Positions 54,048-62,318 of a stretch of 64,000 bases of DNA are shown piece after piece. Location of the stretch: positions 248,001 to 312,000 of the forward strand of contig NZ_LGIC01000086.1 of assembly GCF_001294535.1 (NCBI RefSeq). Reading direction: 5' to 3'. This DNA comes from Cypionkella psychrotolerans (GTDB taxonomy: Bacteria > Pseudomonadota > Alphaproteobacteria > Rhodobacterales > Rhodobacteraceae). The notes under the pieces are model-generated. The model was not told the DNA's origin and did not search any database. It saw only the letters and a list, made by a program, of their open reading frames with translations. Made by a program: the position numbers and the translations under genes. The stretch's first letter is position 1, and each line of letters starts with the position of its first letter.

Positions 54048-55280
54048 ATGCGTAAATTCACCATCATCGGCGGCGGCCAATCCGGTCTTCAGCTTGGCAT
54101 CGGCTTGCTGCAAGCGGGCCATCAGGTGCGCGTCGTGCAAAACCGCACCGCGGAAGACGTGGCCCAAGGCAAAGTCCTGTCCAGCCAGTGCATGTTCTCC
54201 AACGCCGTGCAGCATGAACGCGACCTTGGCATTGATTTCTGGTCCACCGATTGCCCCCCGGTTCAGGGCATCAACTTCATCGTGCCAAACCCCGATGGCT
54301 CTGGCACCAAGCTGATCGACTGGGCCGCCCGGCTGGATCAGAACGCCTATTCCGTCGATCAACGGGTGAAAATCCCGCGCTGGATGGCTGAATTCAGCCG
54401 CCTCGGGGGTCAAATGGTGATCGCCGACGCAGGCATTGCCGAGATTGAAACCTACGCCCGCCAGGACGATCTGGTGATCATCGCCTCAGGCAAGGGCGAT
54501 GTCGGGCGGCTGTTCACCCGTGACGTTGAAAAATCCCCCTTCGACAAACCAATGCGCGCTTTGGCCCTGACCTATGTGACAGGCATGACGCCCCGGCAGC
54601 CCTATTCAGCGGTCGAATTCAACCTGATCCCCGGCGTCGGCGAATATTTCGTGTTCCCGGCGCTGACCACCACCGGCCCGTGCGAGATCATGGTGATGGA
54701 AGGCATCCCCGGCGGCCCGATGGATTGCTGGGCCGATGTAAAGACCCCCGCGCAGCATCTGGACACCGCACTGAACATCCTGAAAACCTTCTTGCCATGG
54801 GAATATGAACGCTCCAAAACCTGCCAACTCACCGACGACAACGGCATCCTGTCAGGCCGCTTCGCCCCCACCGTGCGCCACCCGGTCGCCACCCTGCCCT
54901 CGGGCCGCAAAGTTCTCGGCCTTGGCGATGCGGTCTGCCTGAACGATCCGATCACCGGGCAGGGCTCGAACAACGCCGCCAAAGCCGCCGCGATCTACCT
55001 CAACCGCATCATCCAACACGGTGACCGCCGGTTTGACGCCGCTTGGATGCAGGCCACGTTCGATCAGTTCTGGGATTACGCGCAATGGGTGGTTGGCTGG
55101 ACCAACATGCTGCTGCAACCGCCGCCGCCCTTCATCCTCGACATCATGGGCAACGCCCAAGGCCTGCCCACGCTGGCCTCGCGCATGGCCAACGGCTTTG
55201 ACGATCCGCGCGATTTCTTCCCGTGGTTCGCCGATCCCGACGCCGCCGCCAGCTATCTGGCCGAATTGAAAGCCGCCTGA
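54048..55280 (+). CDS. StyA/IndA-like FAD monooxygenase (group E)
   Basis: 410 residues related to the oxygenase component of styrene and indole monooxygenases. FAD-binding GxGxxG is at IIGGGQSGLQLGIGLL (residues 5-20), followed by the StyA-typical LSSQCMFSNAVQHERDLG. The second FAD segment is LGLGDAVCLNDPITGQGSNNAAKAA (about residues 284-308). These enzymes use FADH2 delivered by a separate reductase to epoxidise styrene or indole-type double bonds. The reductase gene follows one base after its stop. Styrene, indole or a related bicyclic heteroaromatic is the likely substrate class. Confidence 0.87.
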   Translation: MRKFTIIGGGQSGLQLGIGLLQAGHQVRVVQNRTAEDVAQGKVLSSQCMFSNAVQHERDLGIDFWSTDCPPVQGINFIVPNPDGSGTKLIDWAARLDQNAYSVDQRVKIPRWMAEFSRLGGQMVIADAGIAEIETYARQDDLVIIASGKGDVGRLFTRDVEKSPFDKPMRALALTYVTGMTPRQPYSAVEFNLIPGVGEYFVFPALTTTGPCEIMVMEGIPGGPMDCWADVKTPAQHLDTALNILKTFLPWEYERSKTCQLTDDNGILSGRFAPTVRHPVATLPSGRKVLGLGDAVCLNDPITGQGSNNAAKAAAIYLNRIIQHGDRRFDAAWMQATFDQFWDYAQWVVGWTNMLLQPPPPFILDIMGNAQGLPTLASRMANGFDDPRDFFPWFADPDAAASYLAELKAA

Positions 55281-55281
55281 G

Positions 55282-55782
55282 ATGAGCGTGATCGACACCC
55301 AATCCTTCCGCGCCGCAATGGCCCGTTTTCCGGGTGCCGTCACCATCGTCACCGCCCGCGCAGGTGCAGGCTCCGACGCCCGACGCGGCATCACCGCCAC
55401 CGCCGTCTGTTCCGTCACCGCCGATCCGCCCAGCCTGTTGGTCTGCCTCAACCGCCAGACCGGCACCTGCGCCGCGGTTGCTGCCAGTGGGCGCTTCAAC
55501 GTCAACCTGCTGCCCGGAGACGGCGGTCCGCTCGCCCTGCATTTCGCAGGCGCGGGCGGCGTAACCGGAGCCGACAAATTCACCACCGGCGCTTGGTGCG
55601 ACGACCCCCACGGCACCCCCATCCTGCAAGACGCGGCCCTCACCTTCTGCTGCACCGTCAGCGAAACCCTGCAAGCCGGATCGCACAGCATCTTCATCGG
55701 CCAAATCACCAGCCTCACCCACGGCGCAGGCCCAGCCCTGATCTACGCCCAAAGCGGCTTCCACCGCCTACAACCGCTCTAA
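55282..55782 (+). CDS. Flavin reductase (StyB-like) paired with the StyA-like oxygenase
   Basis: 166 residues of the flavin-reductase-like domain family: FRAAMARFPGAVTIVTA, TATAVCSVTADPPSLLVCLNR, then GRFNVNLL and SHSIFIGQI. It should supply reduced flavin to the preceding monooxygenase. Starts one base after that gene. The end overlaps the convergent MarR-type gene by four bases. Domain is firm, pairing inferred from context. Confidence 0.88.
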   Translation: MSVIDTQSFRAAMARFPGAVTIVTARAGAGSDARRGITATAVCSVTADPPSLLVCLNRQTGTCAAVAASGRFNVNLLPGDGGPLALHFAGAGGVTGADKFTTGAWCDDPHGTPILQDAALTFCCTVSETLQAGSHSIFIGQITSLTHGAGPALIYAQSGFHRLQPL

Positions 55783-56345
55783 GCCCGCCGATGCGTGGCA
55801 GCGACCCGCGCCACCTCCTCATAAATCCCGGTCAACACGTTCAACACCCGCGCGGCTTCAGCTAACCGGGTTGAGAACCCCGGCAAATTCCCCAACTCCG
55901 CCAACAACAACCGCCGCCGCAACGCACCGTAATCATCCGTCACCCGCCGCCCCTCGTCGGTCACCTCGTAAGTCACCCCCGACCGCCCCGCGCCCTTGCG
56001 CACCACCAGCCCGCCCCCGATCAGCTTGCGCAACGAATACTGGATGTTCGGCACATCATCGCGGTTGGCCAGCCGTGCTAGTTCCTTGATGCTTTTCGGG
56101 CGGTCATGCATCCGAATGATGTGTAGAAGCGCATTCTCCGGCCCCGAAGCAGGCATCTCGCACACCCCCGCCAGACATTCCGACTGCCAGCGCCCGAATC
56201 CCTCAAACGCCCGCATCAGCGCGAATTCCAACTCGGTAACCTCAACCTCAACTGCCGTTTCCGCCAGATGCCAGCGGTAATCCAACGCCTGCCCAGCGCC
56301 CTGCCCGCCGGTATCATTTTGAGTTTGAACCTTTTTTTCCGCCAT
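55779..56345 (-). CDS. MarR-type winged-helix transcriptional regulator
   Basis: 188 residues with a winged helix: ENALLHIIRMHDRPKSIKELARLANRDDVPNIQYSLRKLIGGGLVVRKGAGRSGVTYEVTDEGRRVTDDYGALRR, flanked by helices for dimerisation. Family resemblance is to MarR-like regulators of aromatic catabolism. It is divergent from the luciferase-family monooxygenase gene and probably represses that half of the locus. ATG 56345 follows GGGGCTGGGG; a 15-residue longer start (56390) is possible. Confidence 0.8.
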   Translation of the reverse strand: MAEKKVQTQNDTGGQGAGQALDYRWHLAETAVEVEVTELEFALMRAFEGFGRWQSECLAGVCEMPASGPENALLHIIRMHDRPKSIKELARLANRDDVPNIQYSLRKLIGGGLVVRKGAGRSGVTYEVTDEGRRVTDDYGALRRRLLLAELGNLPGFSTRLAEAARVLNVLTGIYEEVARVAATHRRA

Positions 56346-56389
56346 CACCCCAGCCCCTTGCCTGCCTGCATCCTCATCCGCCAAACCCA

Positions 56390-56417
56390 TTGACGCAATG
56401 CGAATTTACGATAGACT
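56390..56417 (+). promoter_or_regulatory. Candidate sigma-70 promoter of the RutA-like gene
   Basis: TTGACG (56390-56395), 16-base spacer, TAGACT (56412-56417). An AT-rich stretch with AATCAT repeated at 56422 and near 56439 follows and is a candidate MarR site. Confidence 0.5.
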
Positions 56418-56464
56418 TTCAATCATAAAATATAACCTAAAATCATCCTGACAGGGAGCCTACC

Positions 56465-57556
56465 ATGACCAACAACCCGATGCTCTCGGGCGATCGCTTT
56501 CGCTTGGGCACGTTTTCCTCCAACTGTTCCTCCGGCATGACCCCCACCAAAATCGCCGAACGTTGGGACAATTCCTGGGACAACAACCTCACCCTCGCCA
56601 AAATGCTGGACGAGGCGGGCATCGACTTCATGCTGCCCATCGCCCGCTGGATCGGCTACGGCGGCGAGACCGATTTTCACGGCAACGTGCTGGAAACCAT
56701 GACTTGGGCCGCAGGTCTGCTCGCCGCCACCAAGAATATCGCGGTGTTCGCCACCATCCACACCGTCGCCAATCACCCGGCGGTGGTCGCCAAGCAAATC
56801 GCCACCATTGATCAGATCGGCCATGGTCGCGCCGGACTGAACATCGTCGCGGGCTGGAACAAGCCCGAATACGAAGCCCTCGGCCTGACCCTGCCCGATG
56901 ATCACGAAACCCGCTATGCCTATGCACAGGAATGGTTCGATCTGGTGCGCAAACTCTGGGGGTCAAAGGAGCATTTCGACTGGAACGGCAAATATTTCAA
57001 AGCCAAGCAAATCAAGGGCGATCCCGCCCCGACCCGCGGCTCGGTGCCGATCATCAACGCCGCAGGCTCACCGCAGGGCCGCAACTTTGCCACCGACAAC
57101 GCCGATTTCCTGTTCACCCCGGCGATTGATCTCTCGCGCTCGGTCGGGGAAATCGCTGACCTGAAGGCGCAAGCCAAGGCCAAAGGCCGCAAGATCGACG
57201 TGCTGACCTTCAGCCATGTGATCTGCCGCCCCTCGCGGGATGAGGCCGAAGCCTTCCTGCACCACACCGCCGTCGCCAATACAGACACCGCAGCGGTGGA
57301 CAATCTGGTCAACCTGCAATTCGCCCACGCCCAAAGCTTCCCGCATGATCTGCTGGCCCAGATCAAGCACCTGTTTGCGATGGGTCACGGCGGCTTCCCC
57401 CTCGTCGGCACCCCGGATGATGTGGCCGAAGGCATCCTGAAACTCCACGCCACCGGATTTGCAGGCACCACGCTTTCCTTTGTGGATTATGTCAAGGAAT
57501 TCCCCTATTTCCGCGATACTGTGCTGCCAAAACTGCAAGAGGCGGGCATCCGCTGA
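56465..57556 (+). CDS. RutA-like luciferase-family flavin monooxygenase (group C)
   Basis: 363 residues of the LLM/bacterial luciferase TIM-barrel family. Blocks resembling RutA and related enzymes are WIGYGGETDFHGNVLETMTWAAGLLAATKNIAVFAT, QIGHGRAGLNIVAGWNKPEYEALG and the C-terminal FVDYVKEFPYF. RutA cleaves an amide C-N bond of uracil with a flavin-N5-oxide; relatives attack other heteroatom-containing substrates. No other rut genes are nearby, so the substrate is not simply uracil. A separate flavin reductase gene follows, completing a two-component system. It is divergent from the MarR-type gene. Confidence 0.85.
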   Translation: MTNNPMLSGDRFRLGTFSSNCSSGMTPTKIAERWDNSWDNNLTLAKMLDEAGIDFMLPIARWIGYGGETDFHGNVLETMTWAAGLLAATKNIAVFATIHTVANHPAVVAKQIATIDQIGHGRAGLNIVAGWNKPEYEALGLTLPDDHETRYAYAQEWFDLVRKLWGSKEHFDWNGKYFKAKQIKGDPAPTRGSVPIINAAGSPQGRNFATDNADFLFTPAIDLSRSVGEIADLKAQAKAKGRKIDVLTFSHVICRPSRDEAEAFLHHTAVANTDTAAVDNLVNLQFAHAQSFPHDLLAQIKHLFAMGHGGFPLVGTPDDVAEGILKLHATGFAGTTLSFVDYVKEFPYFRDTVLPKLQEAGIR

Positions 57557-57578
57557 CGGCTTGGGCCGCTGATTCCTT

Positions 57579-57604
57579 GCGGCACCGCCCCAACGCGGTG
57601 CCGC
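57579..57604 (+). repeat. Perfect 10-bp hairpin between RutA-like and reductase genes
   Basis: GCGGCACCGC (57579-57588) with GCGGTGCCGC (57595-57604), loop CCCAAC. Position inside the operon suggests mRNA processing or partial attenuation so that less reductase than oxygenase is made. Confidence 0.65.
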
Positions 57605-57622
57605 CCAAACCGCGAGTGCTCT

Positions 57623-58114
57623 ATGTCCGAACCAACGCCCAAGCACTTCCGCGACGCCATGCGCGCTTTCGTTGGCAACTGTAGCCTGATCACCACCGGG
57701 CAAGCCGAGGCCGCCACCGGTCTGATCGTCACCTCCGCCATTTCCCTTTCCGCCGAACCGCCGCTGCTGCTGGCCTGCGTCAACCGCAACTCGTCCAGTT
57801 GGCCCGTGCTGAAAGAAACCGGCAGCTTCGGCTGGTCCAGCCTTGGGGCCGCCCATCAGGGCGTCGCCGAACGCTTCTCCGGCTTCAACGGCACCAAGGG
57901 CCTCGCGCGCTATGACGGTGCCGAATGGGAAACCGCCGTAACGGGCGTCCGCCTGCTGAAAGGTGCGCCCACCGCCTTCGATTGTAGCATCGAAGAAATG
58001 ATCGACCGTGGCACCCATTCCATCCTGATCGGCCGCGTCCAAGCCATCCGCACCAACCCCGGCGCGGGCGCTTTGATCTACTGGAACGGCGGCTATCGCA
58101 GCCTTGCGGAGTGA
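57623..58114 (+). CDS. Flavin reductase (RutF-like) paired with the RutA-like oxygenase
   Basis: 163 residues: FRDAMRAFVGNCSLITT, TGLIVTSAISLSAEPPLLLACVNRNSSSW, GVAERFSGFNGTKGLARYD and GTHSILIGRVQAIR, the complete flavin-reductase-like signature. It lies 66 bases after the RutA-like gene on the same strand. It is more similar in style to RutF/HpaC reductases than to the StyB-like one upstream. Confidence 0.9.
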   Translation: MSEPTPKHFRDAMRAFVGNCSLITTGQAEAATGLIVTSAISLSAEPPLLLACVNRNSSSWPVLKETGSFGWSSLGAAHQGVAERFSGFNGTKGLARYDGAEWETAVTGVRLLKGAPTAFDCSIEEMIDRGTHSILIGRVQAIRTNPGAGALIYWNGGYRSLAE

Positions 58115-58268
58115 TCGTCGGCGCTAAGCCAGACGCCTGCTCTCGACCTCTAGCCAATGCCCGGCCCGTTTCCTGCGCATTCTCCATCCCCTGCGCCACA
58201 ACCGCAAGATACGGGTCGCTGCACGAAACCCTCACCGCCTAAGTCCCCGTCATACAAAACGGAAAGGC

Positions 58269-59030
58269 ATGACCATGGACCTCAACAACAAAACCATCCT
58301 GATCACCGGCGCAAGCAGCGGCATCGGTGCCGCCGCCGCCCTGCTATTCGCAGCGGAGGGCGCGCAACTGGTGCTCGGCGCACGCCGCCAACCCGAGTTG
58401 CAGCGGCTTGTCGACCAGATCACCGAAAGCGGCGGCAAAGCCATCTGCCTCGCAGGCGATGTCACGGATGAGACCTACGCCACAGCGCTGGTAGACCTCG
58501 CCGAAAGCCATTTCGGCGGCCTCGACGGCGCGTTCAACAACGCGGGCATCATCGGCGATATGGTTCCCCTGCCCGCCATGGCCACCGAGAACTGGCACAA
58601 CGTCCTCGCCACCAATCTCAGCAGCGCCTTCTTCTGCGCCAAAGCCCAACTCCCCGCGCTCGCCAAACGCGGCGGCGGATCGCTGGTGTTCACCGGATCC
58701 TTCGTCGGCTTTAGCAACAGCGGATTGCCCGGCATGGCCGCCTATGCAGCGTCGAAAGCCGGGCTGATCGGCCTGGTGCAATCCTTGGCCGCTGATCATG
58801 CCGCCGAAGCCATCCGCATCAACGCCATCCTCCCCGGCGGCACCAAAACTGCTTTGGCAGGCGACGACCCTGGCACCCATGATTTTATCGCCAACCTGCA
58901 CCCGATGAAGCGCATGGCCACCCCGACCGAGATCGCGCAAGCCGCCCTGTTCCTGCTGTCAGACCGCGCCAGCTTCGTGACAGGCGCAGCCCTTGCCGTA
59001 GACGGCGGTATGGCCGTGCGCTTGCTGTAA
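58269..59030 (+). CDS. Classical SDR oxidoreductase at the end of the locus
   Basis: 253 residues with all SDR landmarks: ILITGASSGIGAAAALLF, FNNAGIIGD, Ser in VFTGSFVG, YAASK, and FVTGAALAVDGGMA. The substrate is unknown; it probably oxidises or reduces an intermediate of the same pathway. ATG 58269 follows GGAAAGG; a second ATG lies two codons on. A strong hairpin follows the stop. Confidence 0.9.
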   Translation: MTMDLNNKTILITGASSGIGAAAALLFAAEGAQLVLGARRQPELQRLVDQITESGGKAICLAGDVTDETYATALVDLAESHFGGLDGAFNNAGIIGDMVPLPAMATENWHNVLATNLSSAFFCAKAQLPALAKRGGGSLVFTGSFVGFSNSGLPGMAAYAASKAGLIGLVQSLAADHAAEAIRINAILPGGTKTALAGDDPGTHDFIANLHPMKRMATPTEIAQAALFLLSDRASFVTGAALAVDGGMAVRLL

Positions 59031-59049
59031 TTTCCCGCGCAAACCCCTT

Positions 59050-59079
59050 GATCGTTGGCCGCAAACCCGGCCGACGATC
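59050..59079 (+). terminator. 12-bp hairpin after the catabolic locus
   Basis: GATCGTTGGCCG (59050-59061) pairs with CGGCCGACGATC (59068-59079) with one G-U, loop CAAACC. It lies 19 bases after the SDR stop; no T-run follows, so it may be Rho-assisted. Confidence 0.6.
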
Positions 59080-59269
59080 GCTCAAAGCGATCCCCATCCA
59101 GCCAAGCCCTTCGCCCGAAATCCTTAATTTTCTGTTAAAAAAATCGCAACCATCTGAATATTCTATACTTTCAAACGGTCCCAACTCGGGACCACCCCCA
59201 CCCCACCCTTCCAAACCCTCCCAAAACCCGCTACCCCTAGCCTCAACACGCCCCAATCAAGGCCACCCG

Positions 59270-60088
59270 ATGACCGAAGAAACCCGCCCCCACCCATTCC
59301 GAGACTCCGTCCAAGACGTGGCCGCCACCAACCGCCTGCCCGACACCCCGCAAACCCGCTCCCCCGCCTACCGCCTCGCTTTCAACGACCCCGACTTCCT
59401 GACCCGGGAAGACCTCCGTCCAGTCCGCCTCCAGTTGGAACTGCTGAAACCCCAACTGATCCTGGACGAGATGGGCATCACATCCACCGTCGTCCTGTTC
59501 GGCGGCGCCCGCATCCCTGATCCCGCGCACAAATCCATCGCGAAAACCCCGATGCTGGCGGATCTCACGAAATACTACACCGAAGCCCGCAGCTTCGCCC
59601 GCATCATCACGGAAAGAAGCCTGCAAACCTACGGCCATGAAAACGTGATCTGCACCGGGGGCGGGCCGGGGGTGATGGAGGCGGGGAACCGGGGCGCCGA
59701 TGATGCAGGCGGGCAGTCGATTGGCCTGAACATCGTGCTACCGCACGAGCAGGCCCCGAACCAATATGTGACGCCGGAATTGTCCTTCAACTTCCACTAT
59801 TTCGCGATCCGAAAGATGCATTTCCTGATGCGGGCGCGGGCGATTTGTGTGTTTCCAGGCGGCTTTGGTACGCTGGATGAGATGTTTGAAAGCCTGACCT
59901 TGATTCAAACCGGCCGGATGAAACCGATCCCGTTTCTGTTGTTTGGCCGCAGCTTTTGGGAGCGGTTGATTGACTGGAATATGCTGGCCGAGGCTGGGGT
60001 GATCTCGGCTGCGGATTTGAAGCTGTTTCAGTTTGTTGAGACGGCAGAGGAGGCGGTGGCGGCGATGGATGGCTGGGGCAAGGAATAG
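59270..60088 (+). CDS. LOG family protein (cytokinin riboside phosphoribohydrolase-like)
   Basis: 272 residues of the lysine-decarboxylase-like/LOG family: TSTVVLFGGARIPDP, VICTGGGPGVMEAGNRGADDAGGQSIGLNI and the signature FPGGFGTLDEMFE. Family members hydrolyse nucleoside 5'-monophosphates to base and ribose phosphate. The ~60-residue N-terminal extension before the Rossmann fold is common in alphaproteobacteria. ATG 59270 is the first ATG in frame near the conserved part, but its ribosome site is weak. Confidence 0.87.
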   Translation: MTEETRPHPFRDSVQDVAATNRLPDTPQTRSPAYRLAFNDPDFLTREDLRPVRLQLELLKPQLILDEMGITSTVVLFGGARIPDPAHKSIAKTPMLADLTKYYTEARSFARIITERSLQTYGHENVICTGGGPGVMEAGNRGADDAGGQSIGLNIVLPHEQAPNQYVTPELSFNFHYFAIRKMHFLMRARAICVFPGGFGTLDEMFESLTLIQTGRMKPIPFLLFGRSFWERLIDWNMLAEAGVISAADLKLFQFVETAEEAVAAMDGWGKE

Positions 60089-60552
60089 CCTGGGTTTGGC
60101 GGTGTCCACGCGTGGACAAAATTCCGACCTATACATTTCAATGGGTTACTCTGCCTCCGTTCATGGATTTTTAACACTTCTGCCATTTACGCCACACGCA
60201 GAATATTTGCCTTAGGATGCTGACTGAGGCTTCAAATCGCACAACACAGGGCAGCGCCTGACCGCCGGGTGAGCGCTGCAACAGTGGCTCTAGGTGCTTT
60301 ATGCCTCAGCAAATCCCCCAGATATTCTAAGCAGGACAGCGCAGAAGCGCCCGCCCGAGGGGGCGGTCAGGCGCTGCCCGGCGGCGCTGAAGCGCCTTGA
60401 TTCCGGGCTGGGGGCTTTGCTTGGGAGGTTGGAAGTTTGTAGTACAGCAGACAGAAAAATTTTTCCCTAATTCCAATCGAGGAATAGCTCGTAAACGACG
60501 AGGGCTTCTGTGAGTTTGGAACGCAATTGAAAACATACGAAATGAGGGCGAA
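60089..60552. other. 464-base intergenic region with palindromes, no gene
   Basis: No convincing coding frame. Contents: a 16-bp perfect palindrome at 60103-60118 (left half TGTCCACG), an 18-bp inverted repeat (60249-60266 and 60362-60379), a second short GGCGCTGAAGCGCC hairpin near 60383-60396, and a lower-GC stretch leading into the following gene. It looks like the edge of an accessory islet. Confidence 0.6.
60249..60379. repeat. 18-bp perfect inverted repeat flanking 95 bases
   Basis: GGGCAGCGCCTGACCGCC at 60249-60266 is the exact reverse complement of 60362-60379. No transposase lies between or beside; the enclosed 95 bases carry no gene. Confidence 0.8.
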
Positions 60553-61008
60553 ATGGATGTGAAATCTGCGCAGTCAACTGGAAATGCAGCACTGCACTAT
60601 GCTGCTTGGCAGCTTTCACGCAAAGGCTGGAACGTCATGGCTACCGCGCGCAATGCAAAAGGCAGCGATCTGTTCTGTGTGAATGACGATGAATCAATAA
60701 AGTTTGGCGTTCAAAGCAAAGGTCTGTCGAAACGCGATCCAGTTGGCCTTGGCGTTGACCTGAAAAATTTGCGCTCTGAATGGTGGATTATAACTATAAA
60801 TGCCAAACAAGATAACCCGGTATGCTTCATACTGTCGCTGGCAGAGGTGAAAAACCTTTGCTTTCACAGCGACCCAGCCAAAAGCAAAACCGGGGCACAA
60901 TCATATTGGCTGCAACCAACCAAATATGATCAACCTCAATTCAAGGAAGCGTGGCACAGATTAAATCCCCAAAGTTTACAAACAGCGGGTGATGTTTCTA
61001 TTTTATAG
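60553..61008 (+). CDS. Putative PD-(D/E)XK nuclease-like protein of an accessory islet
   Basis: 151 residues, clearly richer in A+T than neighbours and with different codon use, suggesting transfer. Sequence pattern fits a small PD-(D/E)XK fold: helix ALHYAAWQLSRKGWNV, then GSDLFCVN (Asp) and KFGVQSKGLS (Gln-x-Lys), followed by WWIITIN. No name can be given; resolvase-like or restriction-like nucleases share this pattern. ATG 60553 follows GAGGG. It has no partner gene, so a defence role is only a possibility. Confidence 0.6.
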   Translation: MDVKSAQSTGNAALHYAAWQLSRKGWNVMATARNAKGSDLFCVNDDESIKFGVQSKGLSKRDPVGLGVDLKNLRSEWWIITINAKQDNPVCFILSLAEVKNLCFHSDPAKSKTGAQSYWLQPTKYDQPQFKEAWHRLNPQSLQTAGDVSIL

Positions 61009-61053
61009 AATCCAGCCATAGATGCGATTTGCATCTTACTTTAGCCACACCCC

Positions 61054-61701
61054 TCAAACCGGAACAAACCCGCCCTTTGCCGGATCAAACTGCTGCAACT
61101 CACCCTCGCCGGTATCGGTCCACAACCCGTGCAGGGTCAGGCGGTCATCCTCGACGGCGGCTTTGATGAAGGGGAAGGTCATCAGGTTTTCCAGCGACAC
61201 CAGCACCGCCTCACGCTCCAAAGCGGGTTGTTGCAACTCGGGGGGCAGGCCCGCAATGCGCTGATAGCCGGGGCGCAGGATGTCCATCCAGCGGCCGACG
61301 AAGCTGGTTTTCTCTAGGAGTTCTGGGGCATGGCCGGAGCACATATCAAGGCAGCCCTTGACGCCGCCACAGTTGGAATGGCCGAGCACCACGATATGAG
61401 CAACGCCAAGACTCATCACCGCATATTCGACGGTGGCCGAGGTGCCGTGATACTCACCATCGGGGTTATGCGGGGGGACGAGGCCCGCGATATTGCGGTG
61501 GATGAAGAATTCGCCTTCGTCCGCGCCGAAGATTGAGGTGACATGCACGCGGCTGTCACAGCAGGAAATTACCATAGCGCGCGGGTGTTGGCCGCTAGCG
61601 GCAAGCCTACGATACCAAGCCTTATTGTCTTGATATGTCGTGGCTTTCCAGCCCTGAAACCGTTGCACCAGATAGTTTGGCAGCGCGCGAATGTGGTTCA
61701 T
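61054..61701 (-). CDS. Beta-class carbonic anhydrase
   Basis: A 215-residue zinc enzyme interconverting CO2 and bicarbonate. Zinc ligands and the Asp-Arg dyad are in ISCCDSRVH (C47, D49, R51) and GHSNCGGVKG (H108, C111). The IHRNIAGLVPP segment and SATVEYAVMSLGV are also characteristic. Length and start (ATG 61701) are standard. It is probably monocistronic. Confidence 0.95.
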   Translation of the reverse strand: MNHIRALPNYLVQRFQGWKATTYQDNKAWYRRLAASGQHPRAMVISCCDSRVHVTSIFGADEGEFFIHRNIAGLVPPHNPDGEYHGTSATVEYAVMSLGVAHIVVLGHSNCGGVKGCLDMCSGHAPELLEKTSFVGRWMDILRPGYQRIAGLPPELQQPALEREAVLVSLENLMTFPFIKAAVEDDRLTLHGLWTDTGEGELQQFDPAKGGFVPV

Positions 61702-61836
61702 GGTGATCCTTCTCGGCTTGGCTCTTGCCCGTCATTATGCTGCAATCGCAGAAAATTCGAGGGATTTCTTTGACGGGCAGCAACGATTTCTTCAGCACAA
61801 CGGCGCAAGGTGGGCGTGGGTGTGTCGGAGGGTATG

Positions 61837-62229
61837 ATGGAAAACGTGGTGGCTTTGCAGCCAAAGGAACGGGTGCGGCAGGATGCCGAACCGATTGCGA
61901 CGATTTATCGGAATTTGGGCACCACTGGCGCGGAGCAGGTGGTGGCGCGCGCTTTGGGCGAATTGGCGCTGACCATGGCGGGCTTGGCGTCACAGGTGCG
62001 GGCGCATGAGATGGGCGATCTGACGCGGCAACTGCGGCGGTTGCAGCGGATGGCGGAGACTCTCGGGATGGTGTCTTTGGGGGTGGTGGCGGGGGATTTG
62101 CGCGCCTGTATGGAGCGCGCCGATACCACGGCGTTTGCTGCTGTTTGGGCGCGGCTGTTGCGGATCGCCGAGCGGTCATTGGCCTCGGACAAGGCGCTGC
62201 TGGAGCAGTTGGATCAGACGCCGTTCTGA
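61837..62229 (+). CDS. Hypothetical helical protein, 130 aa
   Basis: No family recognised. The protein is predicted all-helical, with a long amphipathic region (AEQVVARALGELALTMAGLASQVRAHEMGDLTRQLRRLQRMAETLGMVSLGVVAGDLRACMERAD), resembling Hpt-like or four-helix regulatory modules but without a clear phospho-His motif. Of two adjacent ATGs, 61837 has the better spacing from GGAGGG. It is divergent from the carbonic anhydrase gene. Confidence 0.65.
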   Translation: MENVVALQPKERVRQDAEPIATIYRNLGTTGAEQVVARALGELALTMAGLASQVRAHEMGDLTRQLRRLQRMAETLGMVSLGVVAGDLRACMERADTTAFAAVWARLLRIAERSLASDKALLEQLDQTPF

Positions 62230-62318
62230 GGTTGGGCGCGGGTTTAGGCCGGGGCTTGCGGCGGCGGATGGAAGCGCTAGGGTTCGGGCAGGTTTGAGGC
62301 TATGGCCTCGGGCAGGTT

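Noticed and set aside
56465-57556. Calling the LLM oxygenase RutA (uracil monooxygenase)
   Set aside because: Sequence blocks are only similar, and none of rutB-E or rutG is nearby; the gene lies in an aromatic-type locus.
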